From: Conus ventricosus
Taxonomy: Eukaryota > Mollusca > Gastropoda > Neogastropoda > Conidae
Direction: 5' to 3'
Assembly: GCA_018398815.1 (NCBI GenBank)
Contig: CM031622.1
Location: forward strand, 25,275,597-25,339,596
Length of the DNA stretch: 64,000 nt
In this document: in pieces, positions 54,873-64,000 of the stretch
Position numbering within the stretch: the stretch's first letter is position 1
Layout of the letters: every line of letters begins with the position of its first letter
The notes under the pieces: generated by a model
What the model saw: only the letters and a program-made list of their open reading frames with translations
Database searches by the model: none
Told to the model about the DNA's origin: nothing
Position numbers and translations under genes: made by a program

Positions 54873-55639
54873 TATATATATATTCATATACATATGCCTT
54901 GAAGTTGAAACGAATAAAAGAAAAATATGGCAACGCACCACTAATGGATGAGTATTGCTGTAGAGTTACACCCCCCTCCCCCCTTCTCATTTTTGTTTTC
55001 TGTTTTTTTTTTTAGTTTTTTTTTTTATAAAGAATTTGACTCCTGCATGCCAAAATAAAATGATGGAGGAATTTATGTCATGAAACATTTCATAAAAGAA
55101 AAGAGAGACTTTGACTTGAATGAAGATTTTACAAGTGCAGGCTTTTCTGTCATCTTTAGTACGTAAAATGGATGGATTGCTTCAGTGAAACAGCTCATTA
55201 GGAAAATTGGAACACAATTAACTAAAATTACATCATATATCAAATGCATGTCCACTGGACGAAAAGTTACCATAAGTGTCAATAAAGGTACAAAGTCATA
55301 CGACAAATATCTTGCACCTGATAAAACTGCTGTGTAAAGTGGGTAGAGAAAATGAACTGTTGGAAGGAACTCTAGGGAGAGCTTGACAGCAGGTATTCAG
55401 AGAAGAAACACCCCCTTCCGCCCTCACCACCCCCCACCCCCACCCCCCAGACAAGTGTTTCGGCCCTGAACTTACATTCTAAGGGGGCCTGGCCGCAAGC
55501 AGGTCATGACTGCCAGATGCCCTTCTGCTGCTTTTTTTTTTTTTTTTTTCTCCTTTTGCTTGACTGCCAGGATTTTTTTTCTTTCGAACTCGTGATTTAT
55601 GGGCATCTCAAAAGCGTGCCTTTTTAGACAGTTGTTTAC
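54441..55639. other. No gene recognised (MBOAT intron 2)
   Basis: Contains a G-rich run (54470-54495), a (TG)n(TA)n tract (54840-54885) and C/T homopolymers (55425-55450, 55530-55550). No exon or element protein is seen. Confidence 0.45.
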
Positions 55640-56500
55640 CCACATTGCTAACAGACACCTGTTCTAAGTTGGGAAATGTAAGAATTTTGAAGATCGCTTT
55701 TGTTCCTCCTTGACTAGATCCAACTGGAACTCTTTTATCGGCTGCCTCTGCCATTGCCTTCAGGGTTCTGGTCCTCTTCTTACCAGAAATCCTGAATTGT
55801 TTCATGAGATAGTAGGCTTAGGAGCCTACAGATCCCCTTGCTCCAGCCTCTGTGGTGAGGACTTGGGCCTGGAAGCTAGATTCCCTCAAGCTGCTAACTA
55901 GACTGGCCTACTTCTCAGTCATATGGATGTGACTGTGAGCTTGCTCCATTCTGCTTTCACTTGGCTTCATGAGCTTGAACAGAATCGTTTTGTTTTGATA
56001 AACCAAAGTGGAGAACAAAATCCGGTCTCCAATGCCGCTCTTCCTGATGATCTCTGGGCGGTTCTGCCATTCTGGAAGGTTTACTGTGCATTCCCTGAAA
56101 TTCACTCTGTCCAGGAAACTCTACTTCCATGCTTTTGATGCCACAGCTGTTCCATACCCATGAGTTGTGGCCTCCTGCCATGTGGAACTTGGTTGTTGGA
56201 GTTGTTGGTGGCATAGTGCTTCCTCTGGCAGTGGTAACTGCATACGTGCGATCTCCTTGAACATTTGGCTGTGCCTCCACATGAACTTCCCCTGGGGTAG
56301 CGCTGCTTTGCATGAACTCGGGACGTGTTCCACTGTTAGTTTGCCGCGACAGAGTGGACATGTAGGATGATGAGAATTTACCCGTTTGACCAGGTTTGAA
56401 TTGAAGGGCAGGAGATCATGTACAGATCTGCGGATGAAGCTGACTCTTAAGAGGTGCCGTGTGCCATATGTCGTTCCAGGTGAGAGTTTGGAATGCGTTT
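55640..56500 (-). mobile_element. LINE remnant with restriction-like endonuclease end
   Basis: On the minus strand, degenerate frames give a Cys-Cys-His-Cys knuckle (CPLCRGKLTVEHVPSSC, about 56360-56310), then WRH and a linker, then from about 56010 a segment with ILFSTLVYQNKTI and MKPSESRMEQAHSH. That order, a zinc knuckle followed by a nuclease-like domain at the C-terminus, fits non-LTR elements of the R2/NeSL/Hero type rather than the APE type. Clade assignment is inference from memory of such proteins. Stops at about 56120 and 55908 and frame changes make it dead. It lies antisense in MBOAT intron 2. Confidence 0.6.
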
Positions 56501-58490
56501 TCCTATGTAGTCCACTTCTCCTTGCTGGCCTCTCTGGACTGCTTTCTGGGTTCTCCTGACATCCTCTTATTATTTCAGCTCCTCTGTTACCATGTCTCTC
56601 TTTGCCTCCCCTTTTTTGCTTTCGACCGCCATTTCACGTCTGTTGATCCCAGCCCCTGTCCGTTGGTCTGTGTATGACCTGTTGTTCCCCTGAGCATGAG
56701 GTTTTCTTTTGCTGCATCCACTGCCCCTCCAGCTTTCCATTTTACTGCCGGTCTTCAGCTGTGGCCGGACTGATCTTACAACTTTGTCTTCAGAATCCTC
56801 GAGCATGGTTGGTAATCTTGCTTTTACCCACTTTGTATTCCTCAGGGGTGTATTTTAGAGGAAGCCTCAGCTTTGCTTGGGTGGCTGTAGAATGCAGTAT
56901 CAGTGAAACCAAGAAGAAAGTATTTCACAAGATCGAAACTGAAGTGGCAATGGATCATAACTCTCCATGGAATGATTGCTATAAACGTTATTCTTCATGC
57001 AATAGGTGTAGCTTTCGCTGTTACATTGTAGGCGTAATAGACATTTTTTGGAACTGCGTAGAACATTTTTTTTTTTTTTTTTATTCAATGGAAATCATGT
57101 ACATGTACATGATATTAAGTTTTCATGTGAAGTTGTTACTTTTGGTGCGGATATATATACAAGCAAAAACTGATGACGTTTTTTATTTGATCATAGTGCT
57201 TTCCAAATTGTTCATTAAGAAGTGTAACATTGAAAGATTTATTCCAAACATGATAGTTTTTCTTAAAAATTTAAATGCAAGATACAAGATTTTAAAAAAG
57301 TGCTAAAATAAGTTACAGTTTGACGCATTTCCATAATGCCTGGAATGTGTGTTGAATAAATTTCCCAAACATTAATTATGACAGTACTCAGTGAGTGATG
57401 CGTGATTTCATGGTTCAGTTTCTGTTGGTTCTTGTATGTGTCTGTCCAGACGTCGTTCATTTTTTAATATGAAAAATAGATAAAAAGAAAGGATGTGTTC
57501 TCTCCTACTACCTCAGACCATGTGTGCAGGAGACACAGATGTACATATTTGTATTCATAGCTATATATGCATGTATGAATGAAGGTATGTGTATGTATTT
57601 AATGTAAGTTGGTGTACAGGAGGCACATATATAGACATGTAGCTGCATTTACAGTAAGCTGTGTATGTGTGTATGAATGCATGTAAAGGAGTTGGTGTGT
57701 ATTATTTATTCATGCCATTTATGCCTGTTGTGAATATGTTGTCGAGTAGGGTATGTGATATTGATGTATGCATCTTCCCCCGTGGGGATACCGGGGGTCT
57801 TTTGTACAAATAGTTCCCCATCCTTCTGGACATTCTGTGCTAGTAACGTCCGCTTTTCCTTTCACTCTCAGTAACTCTGTCTCCTCCTTTGCTGTACTGT
57901 CGTCTACTGTCCTTTCTGTCTACCATATCTTTTATCTGTCTTTTTCCACAACCTCTTCCCACAAATTTCTGCACTCAAAGAAGTTGGAGTGAACTACTGA
58001 CTATACTCTCGAGTATAGTGTGAGTATCCCAACAGGGTAAAACGAGTTCACACGCTACCAGATACTGGAACGCTGAAGAAGAAGAAGATGTATGCATCAT
58101 ATGGATGAATGCACGCATAACCTTTTTATATATTCTTTGATGTTTTATTGTGATGAAAATGCATTAAAAAGTTTTTAAAAAGTTTGTGATAGTTTAAGGA
58201 ATTGCAAAAATCTAAGTTTTGTGACTTTGTCTGAAAAAGCCATAACACAAGGAGTTCTTTGTTTTTTTTCTTTTTCTTTTTTTTCCCCGGAAAATTGTTT
58301 TGTCTGCAAGGTCACTTGGCATTTTGAGATCATGCACATATTCCAGAATAATATGTCTGTTGTCGTTATCAAAAATGGATAATTTTTTTCTGTGTTTGTA
58401 TTCTGTGTAGGTGTCTGTGTTTGTAGCATGTGTAGGTGTATAGATCTTGTTCTTCAATGTCATTTTCAAAATGGAAAATGATAGCTAGAG
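56501..58490. other. No gene recognised; possible SINE at 57760-58090
   Basis: The plus-strand open frame at 56674-57306 is AT-rich and has no recognised motif or splice support. A segment at about 57765-58090 starts GCATCTTCCCCCGTGGGG, contains a TATACTCTCGAGTATA near-palindrome and ends in GCTGAAGAAGAAGAAG. The (GAA)n end suggests a retroposed element. Confidence 0.4.
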
Positions 58491-58499
58491 GTGTTAGAA

Positions 58500-59205
58500 G
58501 TCAGGAAGGAAGAAGAGAGGGAGAGAGAAATGGGTGTTAGTTGTTACAATGCAAGAGAGAGAGAGAGAGAGACAGAGGGGCAGATGTTGTATAAAGAAAG
58601 GAAAAAAATAGAAGACCAAAAGAGACGTTGTAGGTAGGATGTGAGCATATTTGAAAAAGAAAGCAAAAAAAGAAAACAACAACAACAACAACAGCAAAAA
58701 AAAACACAGTATAGGAGCAAGAGAGATAGAGAGACAAAGAGACAGAGAAGGTTGGTAAGGTGGAGGAAGAAGTGGGGAAATGAAGAAAGGGGGGGGGGAG
58801 GGAGAAAGGGAAATGGGTATCTAGAAAGTGACAATCATAGGAGAGGGAGAAAGAAGAAGAGAGAAAATGGACAGATCAAAATAGAGAGCGAGAAGGTGGA
58901 GGGTGTATTGCGGAAAGTAAAGAAGAAAAAAAGAGAATGAGAGAAGATGGATTGTTGAAGTGAGAGAGAGAGAGAGACAGAAAGAGAAGGAAGAAAAAGA
59001 GAGGAGACGATAAAAGATGGGGGTGAGGGGGAAAATTGGGGGGGAAGGGGGGATGTGGAGAACAAGAAATAAAGAAGAGAGAGGGGTGCATGGATAACGC
59101 AGAAAGTAAGAAGATGGGAGAGAGGAGGAATAGACAGAGGGGAGTGGATGGGAGGGTGTGGAGAAAAAGAAGAAAAAAAAAGACGAGAGAGAGAGAGATG
59201 CATGT
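58500..59205 (+). repeat. Purine-rich (GA/AAG) low-complexity region
   Basis: About 700 bp dominated by GAGA, GAAA and GGGA on the plus strand with few pyrimidines. Such a purine strand can form triplex structures. Open frames on both strands (Lys/Arg/Glu or Ser/Leu/Phe) are composition artefacts. Confidence 0.85.
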
Positions 59206-59496
59206 TCATTTTGATGAAAAAGATGATTTGATGGATAATTCTATCTGCGATAAAGTAGGGGAGTGTGGTGTTGTGTTGCTGCAGTGCCGCACCGTAAGGG
59301 CAGTAACTTGGAGTAAAGTAAGCATGCCTAGCTGTGGCTGACCAAATTATCCTGATTGTGAGAGTGATATGGATGTCCTTCCAATATTGTCTGAAAAAGG
59401 ATAATCACCTGGCTAGTTTATGACTCGTAGAACTAATATAAGATGCGCAACATGTGATTGAGAATTTGGTAACCTTGCCCGGAAGAGAGAGAGAGA

Positions 59497-59499
<3 letters not shown>

Positions 59500-59577
<78 letters not shown>

Positions 59578-59671
59578 TGTGTGTGCGTGTGTGTGTGTGT
59601 ATACGTGTGTGAGTGTGTATGCGTGTGTGTGTGTGAGAGAGAGAGAGTGTGTGTGTGTGTGAATATGAGTG

Positions 59672-59706
<35 letters not shown>
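59500..59706 (+). repeat. (TG)n and (AG)n microsatellite
   Basis: Alternating blocks of TG and AGAG with TACG and TGCG interruptions, about 205 bp. Confidence 0.95.
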
Positions 59707-59711
<5 letters not shown>

Positions 59712-59792
59712 TTTGTCCTCAGGTTTAACATATCACACTGGATTGCATTAAATGCAAAATTTCTAGGGTTTTGAGGGTGAGAGAGAGAAGTA

Positions 59793-59865
59793 ATGTTGCT
59801 TAGTTTAAGTCCAGCTGACCGCAAAGGGCTGCATCAGGGCTGTCATCTTATTGAAGCAAACTCTC
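59793..59865 (-). mobile_element. Short LINE-tail fragment
   Basis: On the minus strand: GAGTTTGCTTCAATAAGATG, CAGCCCTGATGCAGCCC and GCGGTCAGCTGGACTTAAAC, then AAGCAACATTACTT. A diverged copy of the family tail. Confidence 0.75.
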
Positions 59866-60104
59866 AACATACATATAAAAAAAAAAGATAACTTGACCTG
59901 TGTTTTGTCCTGTACTTTGTCTATGTCCTTGGCGGTAACTAACCCCCTGTCTTTCTAAATTTTGAAAAAGAAAAAGAAAAGCAGAACACATGCACAACCC
60001 ATTAAAACAGCTTTCCTGAAAACACACGGAAGTCTCATTTAAAATCTTTCTTCCTTAAAATCTTAGATGACAAATGTGTCTGGGTTGGATGGTCACTGGT
60101 GTGT

Positions 60105-60445
60105 ATATTTTTGCACTCACAGTGAAACATATTCTTTTAGAATGTTGGGATTTGCATGATGTGAGACATAAACACTGTACAGCAGACTCCATGAAAACCT
60201 TGTTCAGAGATGCCCCACCTAATGTGATTTTTGAATTTCTGAAAGAGATTAACATTTTTCATCTGATCTAAGGTTTTACGGAGGAAAGAATTTTTTAACA
60301 ACATTTCCAGTGTGTTTTTAGAAGGTGTGTTTTAAAGGGTAGTGTGAATAATGACTTGTGAGTTGACGTGAACGTGGTTACAGCCCTGATTTGGCTCTTT
60401 GCGGTCAGCTGGGCTGTAAGCAACATTACCTTACCTTACCTGAAG
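60105..60445 (+). mobile_element. 5'-truncated LINE tail with (TTACC)n end
   Basis: Encodes TVKHILLECWDLHDVRHKH through NIFHLI-stop (60271), then the family tail ending AAGCAACATTACC and TTACCTTACC. It is in MBOAT intron 2, sense orientation. Confidence 0.88.
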
Positions 60446-60486
60446 GTCGGGTTTCTGTTGGTCACATCTTCAGTAGACTTAAATTC

Positions 60487-60487
<1 letters not shown>

Positions 60488-60532
<45 letters not shown>

Positions 60533-60545
60533 TGTGTGTGTGTGT

Positions 60546-60600
<55 letters not shown>

Positions 60601-60628
60601 TGTGTGTGTCTGTGTGTGTGTGTGTGTT
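60488..60628 (+). repeat. (TG)n microsatellite
   Basis: About 140 bp of TG with GAGTG, TACG and TCTG interruptions, between two LINE tails. Confidence 0.95.
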
Positions 60629-60667
60629 TAAAGCTTAATGCTGTTATTATGTTGTGTTGCTGGTGAT

Positions 60668-60975
60668 ACTGCACCATGAAACATGTTCTTACAGAGTGTT
60701 GGGACTAAGCTAATGTCAGACAGTTAAACACTTTACAACAGACTCCATGAAAACCCTGTTCAAAGAAGTTCCACCAGATGTGATTTTTGAATTCCTGAAA
60801 GAGATGAATATTTGTTATCTTATTTAAGATTTTATGGAAACTTGTGTTATCTTTAAGTACTTTAAAAGAAATGTTTTTTGGGGAAAAAAATACTGGTTTT
60901 AAGATTTTTTTTTCAGCAACTGAATAAGCAGTCGACTTTGTCAAGGTGACAGCCCAGATATGGCCTTCTCCCCCT
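60668..60975 (+). mobile_element. LINE-tail fragment, diverged
   Basis: Starts at ACTGCACCATGAAACATGTT, corresponding to the TVKHILLEC part, and continues through CAGACTCCATGAAAACCCTG and GTGATTTTTGAATTCCTGAA to AGGTGACAGCCCAGATATGG. The tail is cut before the ATAAGCAACA segment. It follows the previous copy by about 220 bp. Confidence 0.75.
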
Positions 60976-61325
60976 TCTTTAGTGGACTAGCCAATAGACA
61001 ACGTGAATTGATGCTGCACTGACAGCCAGATCCATTGTGAAAAGCTGGGAGGGAGGGTAGCATAGGGTATGGAGTGGTATTGAAGTGTCAGGTGTGATGG
61101 GATGAAGTGGTATTGAAGTGTCAGCCGTGATGTATTTAGGATTACGCGCAGGTAAAGGTTCCTACTGCACCTCCAGTTATTGCTTTGTTATCGATACATT
61201 TCTTGTTTACAGTCGTTTCTCAGTTATGAATGGGTTTAAACATTTGTGTTGGCGATAAGGCTTCCAGTCTAGCTGTCATATTTTTAGAAGCCATGTCTGA
61301 TGTCGGATGCTGCCAATAGTGCGTG

Positions 61326-61354
61326 TGTGCAGTGTGTGTGTTGTGTGTGTGTGC

Positions 61355-61392
<38 letters not shown>

Positions 61393-61453
61393 GTGTGTGT
61401 GTGTGTGTGGCGTGTGTGTGTGCGTGTGTGTGCATGTGTGTGTGTGTGTGTTT
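61326..61453 (+). repeat. (TG)n microsatellite
   Basis: About 125 bp of TG with TGCG and GGCG interruptions in MBOAT intron 2. Confidence 0.95.
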
Positions 61454-61920
61454 GCCAGTATGGGTGTTAGTTTGCATCAGTATGCATGTTGTTTTGTTTC
61501 GTGTTTGTTCAGTGCTTTATTTGTTGGCAGTAAGGTACGGTGTCAGTGAGCAGTAAGTGTATGTATGCGTGAATGAGTGCACAGACAATATGCACTGTAG
61601 CTTTTCATTATGTCAATGTTTTGCTTTGCATTTGGTTAGAAGCTTTTGCTATTCTACAGTGAAAGACCCAAGTAGAGAACAATGAAATCAAAGCTCCCTC
61701 CATTTTTTAGGCTTTTAAACTGTGCAAACAATTTTTCCTTTTTGCGTAATTCGAATTAGACACCCAGTGAAGACCGCCTCCTGTTTAGAGCTAAATTTAT
61801 TGGGGGAGAATGTGTGTTTCGACTGTCTCGGGATTTATAGCTAAATTGTTTTTTTTTAATTTGTTTTGTTTTTAATTATTATGATTATTGTCAACAATTT
61901 CCTCTATATTCTTCCAACAG

Positions 61921-62091
61921 CCAGGTGTGTTACCTGGTGGGTCAGTCTCTGGTCAGTTACCTGCTGATGAAGTACGGCAGTCCCAGGTGGTCCCAGATGG
62001 CCGTCATGGTGTACTGCATGTTCTACCTGTCAGTGGCCCACCTGTTCCGCCAACACTATGACTATGGAGGCTACACCTTGGACATCACAGG
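61921..62091 (+). CDS. MBOAT1/2-type acyltransferase, coding exon 3
   Basis: A 171 nt exon with acceptor TCTATATTCTTCCAACAG and donor ATCACAGG/GTAAGT. Its first base completes a His codon, giving FGH at the exon 2-3 junction; residues 76-132 follow and two bases of a Gly codon remain. The stretch VCYLVGQSLVSYLLMKYG is a third membrane span and MAVMVYCMFYLSVAHLF a fourth. RQHYDYGGYTLDITG matches the DYG...DF(S/T)G turn that precedes the catalytic core in MBOAT1/2. The phase continues correctly from exon 2 over 7.8 kb. The gene must continue to the right of the window. The end of this exon is the source of the 41 bp minisatellite that follows. Confidence 0.88.
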
Positions 62092-63760
62092 GTAAGTGTG
62101 TGTGACCATGAGGAATACATCTGTGGTTATCCACAAAGTGAGTGAAATGACCATGAACGTTACAGAGGAATGGAACTTGCAGACGGATAACAAACTATTC
62201 AAAATCCGTCCAAACCTGAAAGAGTTTTTACCATGTTCCAACGGAGGCTGTAAAGAAGAAACAGTTTTGTGCTGTTAGCATACAGCCGCTCCTTTTACAC
62301 CCATTCTTGTCTTTTAAAAGGTGAAGAAGCTCTGGGGTGCATTCCATGTCATGTACCACTCACAGTGAAACATATTCTTTTAGAGTGTTGGGACTTGCAT
62401 GATGTGAGACATAAACATTTTGCAGCAGACTTCGTGAAAACCTTGTTCAGAGATGTCCCACCTGATATGATCTTTGAATTTCTTAGGGAGATTAACATTT
62501 TTCATCTGATCTAAGATTATGCGGAGGAAGGAGTTTTAACAAAACTACCAGTGTATATTTAGAAGGTGCGTTTGATATGGCCCTTTGCGGTCAACTGGGC
62601 TATAAGCAACATTACCTTACCTTACCTTACCTTACCTTACCTTACTACCTTACCTTACCTTACCTTACCTTACCTTACCTTACCTTACCTTACCTTACCT
62701 TACCTTACCTTACCTTACCTTACCTTACCATGACACCTTGGATATCACAAGAGTTAGATATGTGACCATTAGAGATACACCTTGGAATGCTAGGAAGGTT
62801 ACAATGAGAGATACATCTTGGATTGACAAGTTGGGTATGTGATATGAAGGATACACCTTGGGATGATACATTGACAGGCTAAGTATGTGACCTTGAGGGA
62901 TACAACACGGAATGACAGGTTAAGTATGTGACCATGAGGGATGCAACCTTAGAATGACAAGTTAAGAATGTGACCTTGAGGGAAACAACTCAGAATGACA
63001 GGTTAAGAATGTGACCTTGAGGGAAACAACTCAGAATGACAGGTTAAGAATGTGACCTTGAGGGAAACAACTCAGAATGACAGGTCAAGTATGTGACCTT
63101 GAGGGAAACAACTCAGAATGACAGGTTATGTATGTGACCATGAGGGATACACCTTGGAGTGATAGGTTATGAATGTGACCATGAGGGATACACCTTGGAG
63201 TGATAGGTTATGTATGTGACCATGAGGATACACCTTGGAATGATAGGTTAAGTATGTGACCATGAGGGATACATCTTGGAATGATAGGTGAAGTATGTGA
63301 CCATGAAGGATACACCTTGGAGTGATAGGTAAAGTATGTGACCACGAGGGATGCATCTTGGAATCACAGGTTATGTGTGTGACCATGAGGGATACACCTT
63401 GGAGTGATAGGTTAAATATGTGACCATGAGGGATACACCTTGGAGTGATAGGATAAGTATGTGACCATGAAGGATACACCTTGGAGTGATACGTTAAGTA
63501 TGTGACCATGAGGGATACATCTTGGAATGATAGGTGAAGTATGTGACCATGAGGGACACATCTTGGAATGATAGGTGAAGTATGTAACCATGAGGGATAT
63601 ACCTTGGAGTGATAGGATAAGTAAGGTTAAATATGTGACCATGAGGGATACACCTTGGCATGATAGGTTAAATATGTAACCATGAGGTACCTTGGAGTGA
63701 TAGGATAAGTATGTGACCATGGGGGATATACCTTGGAATGACAGGTGAAGTATGTGGGGC
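62066..63760 (+). repeat. 41 bp minisatellite built from the exon 3 donor region
   Basis: About 25 units at 62730-63760 plus one diverged unit at 62105-62157. A typical unit is GGATACACCTTGGAGTGATA, then GGTTAAGTATG, then TGACCATGAG. The exon 3 junction reads GGCTACACCTTGGACATCAC, then AGGGTAAGTGTG, then TGTGACCATGAG, so unit zero is the exon end and its donor. The first unit after the LINE insertion (ACACCTTGGATATCACAAG) is closest to the exon, and later units drift to GAGTGATAGG. Some units keep AG-GTGAAG or AG-GTTAAG at the donor position. A LINE tail (62158-62730) splits the array. Confidence 0.93.
62158..62730 (+). mobile_element. LINE tail with long (TTACC)n, inside the minisatellite
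   Basis: About 570 bp. It encodes an ORF2 C-terminal region (LFKIRPNLKEFLPC, a broken part, LLKGEEALGCIPCHVPLTVK, HILLECWD, to FHLI-stop at 62514). The tail then has CCCTTTGCGGTCAACTGGGC, ATAAGCAACA and about 24 TTACC units (62608-62730). The array sequence GACCATGA is interrupted and resumes as CACCTTGG, so the insertion came after the array began. ATGA may be a short target duplication. Confidence 0.88.
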
Positions 63761-64000
63761 ATACTGTGAACACTGCTCTCCGAGTGTGAGGTTTGTGGTA
63801 ATGAAGGGTACTGCTGTTTGTATATCATAGAACAAACTGTACAAATAGGATGGAGGAAGAGGGGGGGGGGGGGGGTATGTTTTAGACATTATATGCAAAG
63901 TTCTATGATGAGTGGGTGTACACTGTGGGTATTACAGGGTGGTTCCTGTGGCTGAAGGAGATAGTACTTTGTGTATTTTACTATAGCACTTTGAGTATTT
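63761..64000. other. MBOAT intron 3, end of window
   Basis: Follows the minisatellite. A G-run lies at 63861-63874. No exon is seen before the window edge. Confidence 0.5.

Noticed and set aside
56674..57306. A 210-residue plus-strand open frame in MBOAT intron 2
   Set aside because: AT-rich with homopolymer tracts, Phe/Ile/Lys composition and no recognised domain; it partly overlaps low-complexity sequence.
62096..62278. Short open frame after MBOAT exon 3
   Set aside because: It runs through the donor into intron and LINE sequence, so it is not an exon.
63126..63828. Minus-strand open frames with a repeated SWSHT peptide
   Set aside because: They are the antisense translation of the 41 bp minisatellite.

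Overview
The window looks like a piece of a repeat-rich animal nuclear genome, most likely a gastropod mollusc. The reasons are intron-split genes with GT-AG junctions, very long (TG)n tracts, many degenerate non-LTR retrotransposon tails with (TTACC)n or (GAA)n ends, a SINE of a type I associate with gastropods, and one Ty3-type remnant. Nothing looks prokaryotic. The species assignment is inference; no rRNA, mitochondrial or CRISPR sequence is seen.

Two genes are supported, lying head to head about 16 kb apart. Gene 1 is on the minus strand, with five exons at 27974-27860, 21629-21529, 18161-18107, 17840-17601 and 3278-2941. All four junction phases agree and the model runs from an ATG to a stop (282 residues). 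I do not recognise the protein. Gene 2 is on the plus strand: the first three coding exons (44094-44174, 54004-54149, 61921-62091) of an MBOAT1/MBOAT2-type lysophospholipid acyltransferase, which continues beyond the right edge.

Most of the rest is repeats. The last intron of gene 1 (3279-17600, 14.3 kb) is almost wholly satellite. Next to exon 5 is a 43-45 bp family in three sequence variants (3281-14815), interrupted by an inverted-repeat element, a 4.3 kb non-LTR element and a 0.5 kb LINE tail. Next to exon 4 is a 38 bp satellite (15066-17600). Further repeats are a 29 bp minisatellite (18290-19450), roughly 100 bp tandem repeats (20849-21450, 22190-22862), a Ty3-type remnant with a nested LINE tail (28497-30270), a second large non-LTR element (36235-38445), a possible small LTR-type element (39672-41259), and a set of CACTTTGTGC-rich palindromic sequences (50525-52058).

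The most unusual signal is that tandem repeats start at splice junctions. The 38 bp satellite copies the 5' splice site of exon 4 of gene 1, including the last exonic bases. The 43-45 bp satellite, read in the sense of gene 1, carries a branch-point-like CTGAC, a spacer of about 20 nt and a CAG acceptor in each monomer, and its terminal monomer forms the acceptor of exon 5. Independently, a 41 bp minisatellite in MBOAT intron 3 is built from the end of exon 3 plus its donor, and the end of MBOAT exon 2 plus its donor has been re-copied in intron 2. This pattern in two unrelated genes is the main candidate for something undescribed.
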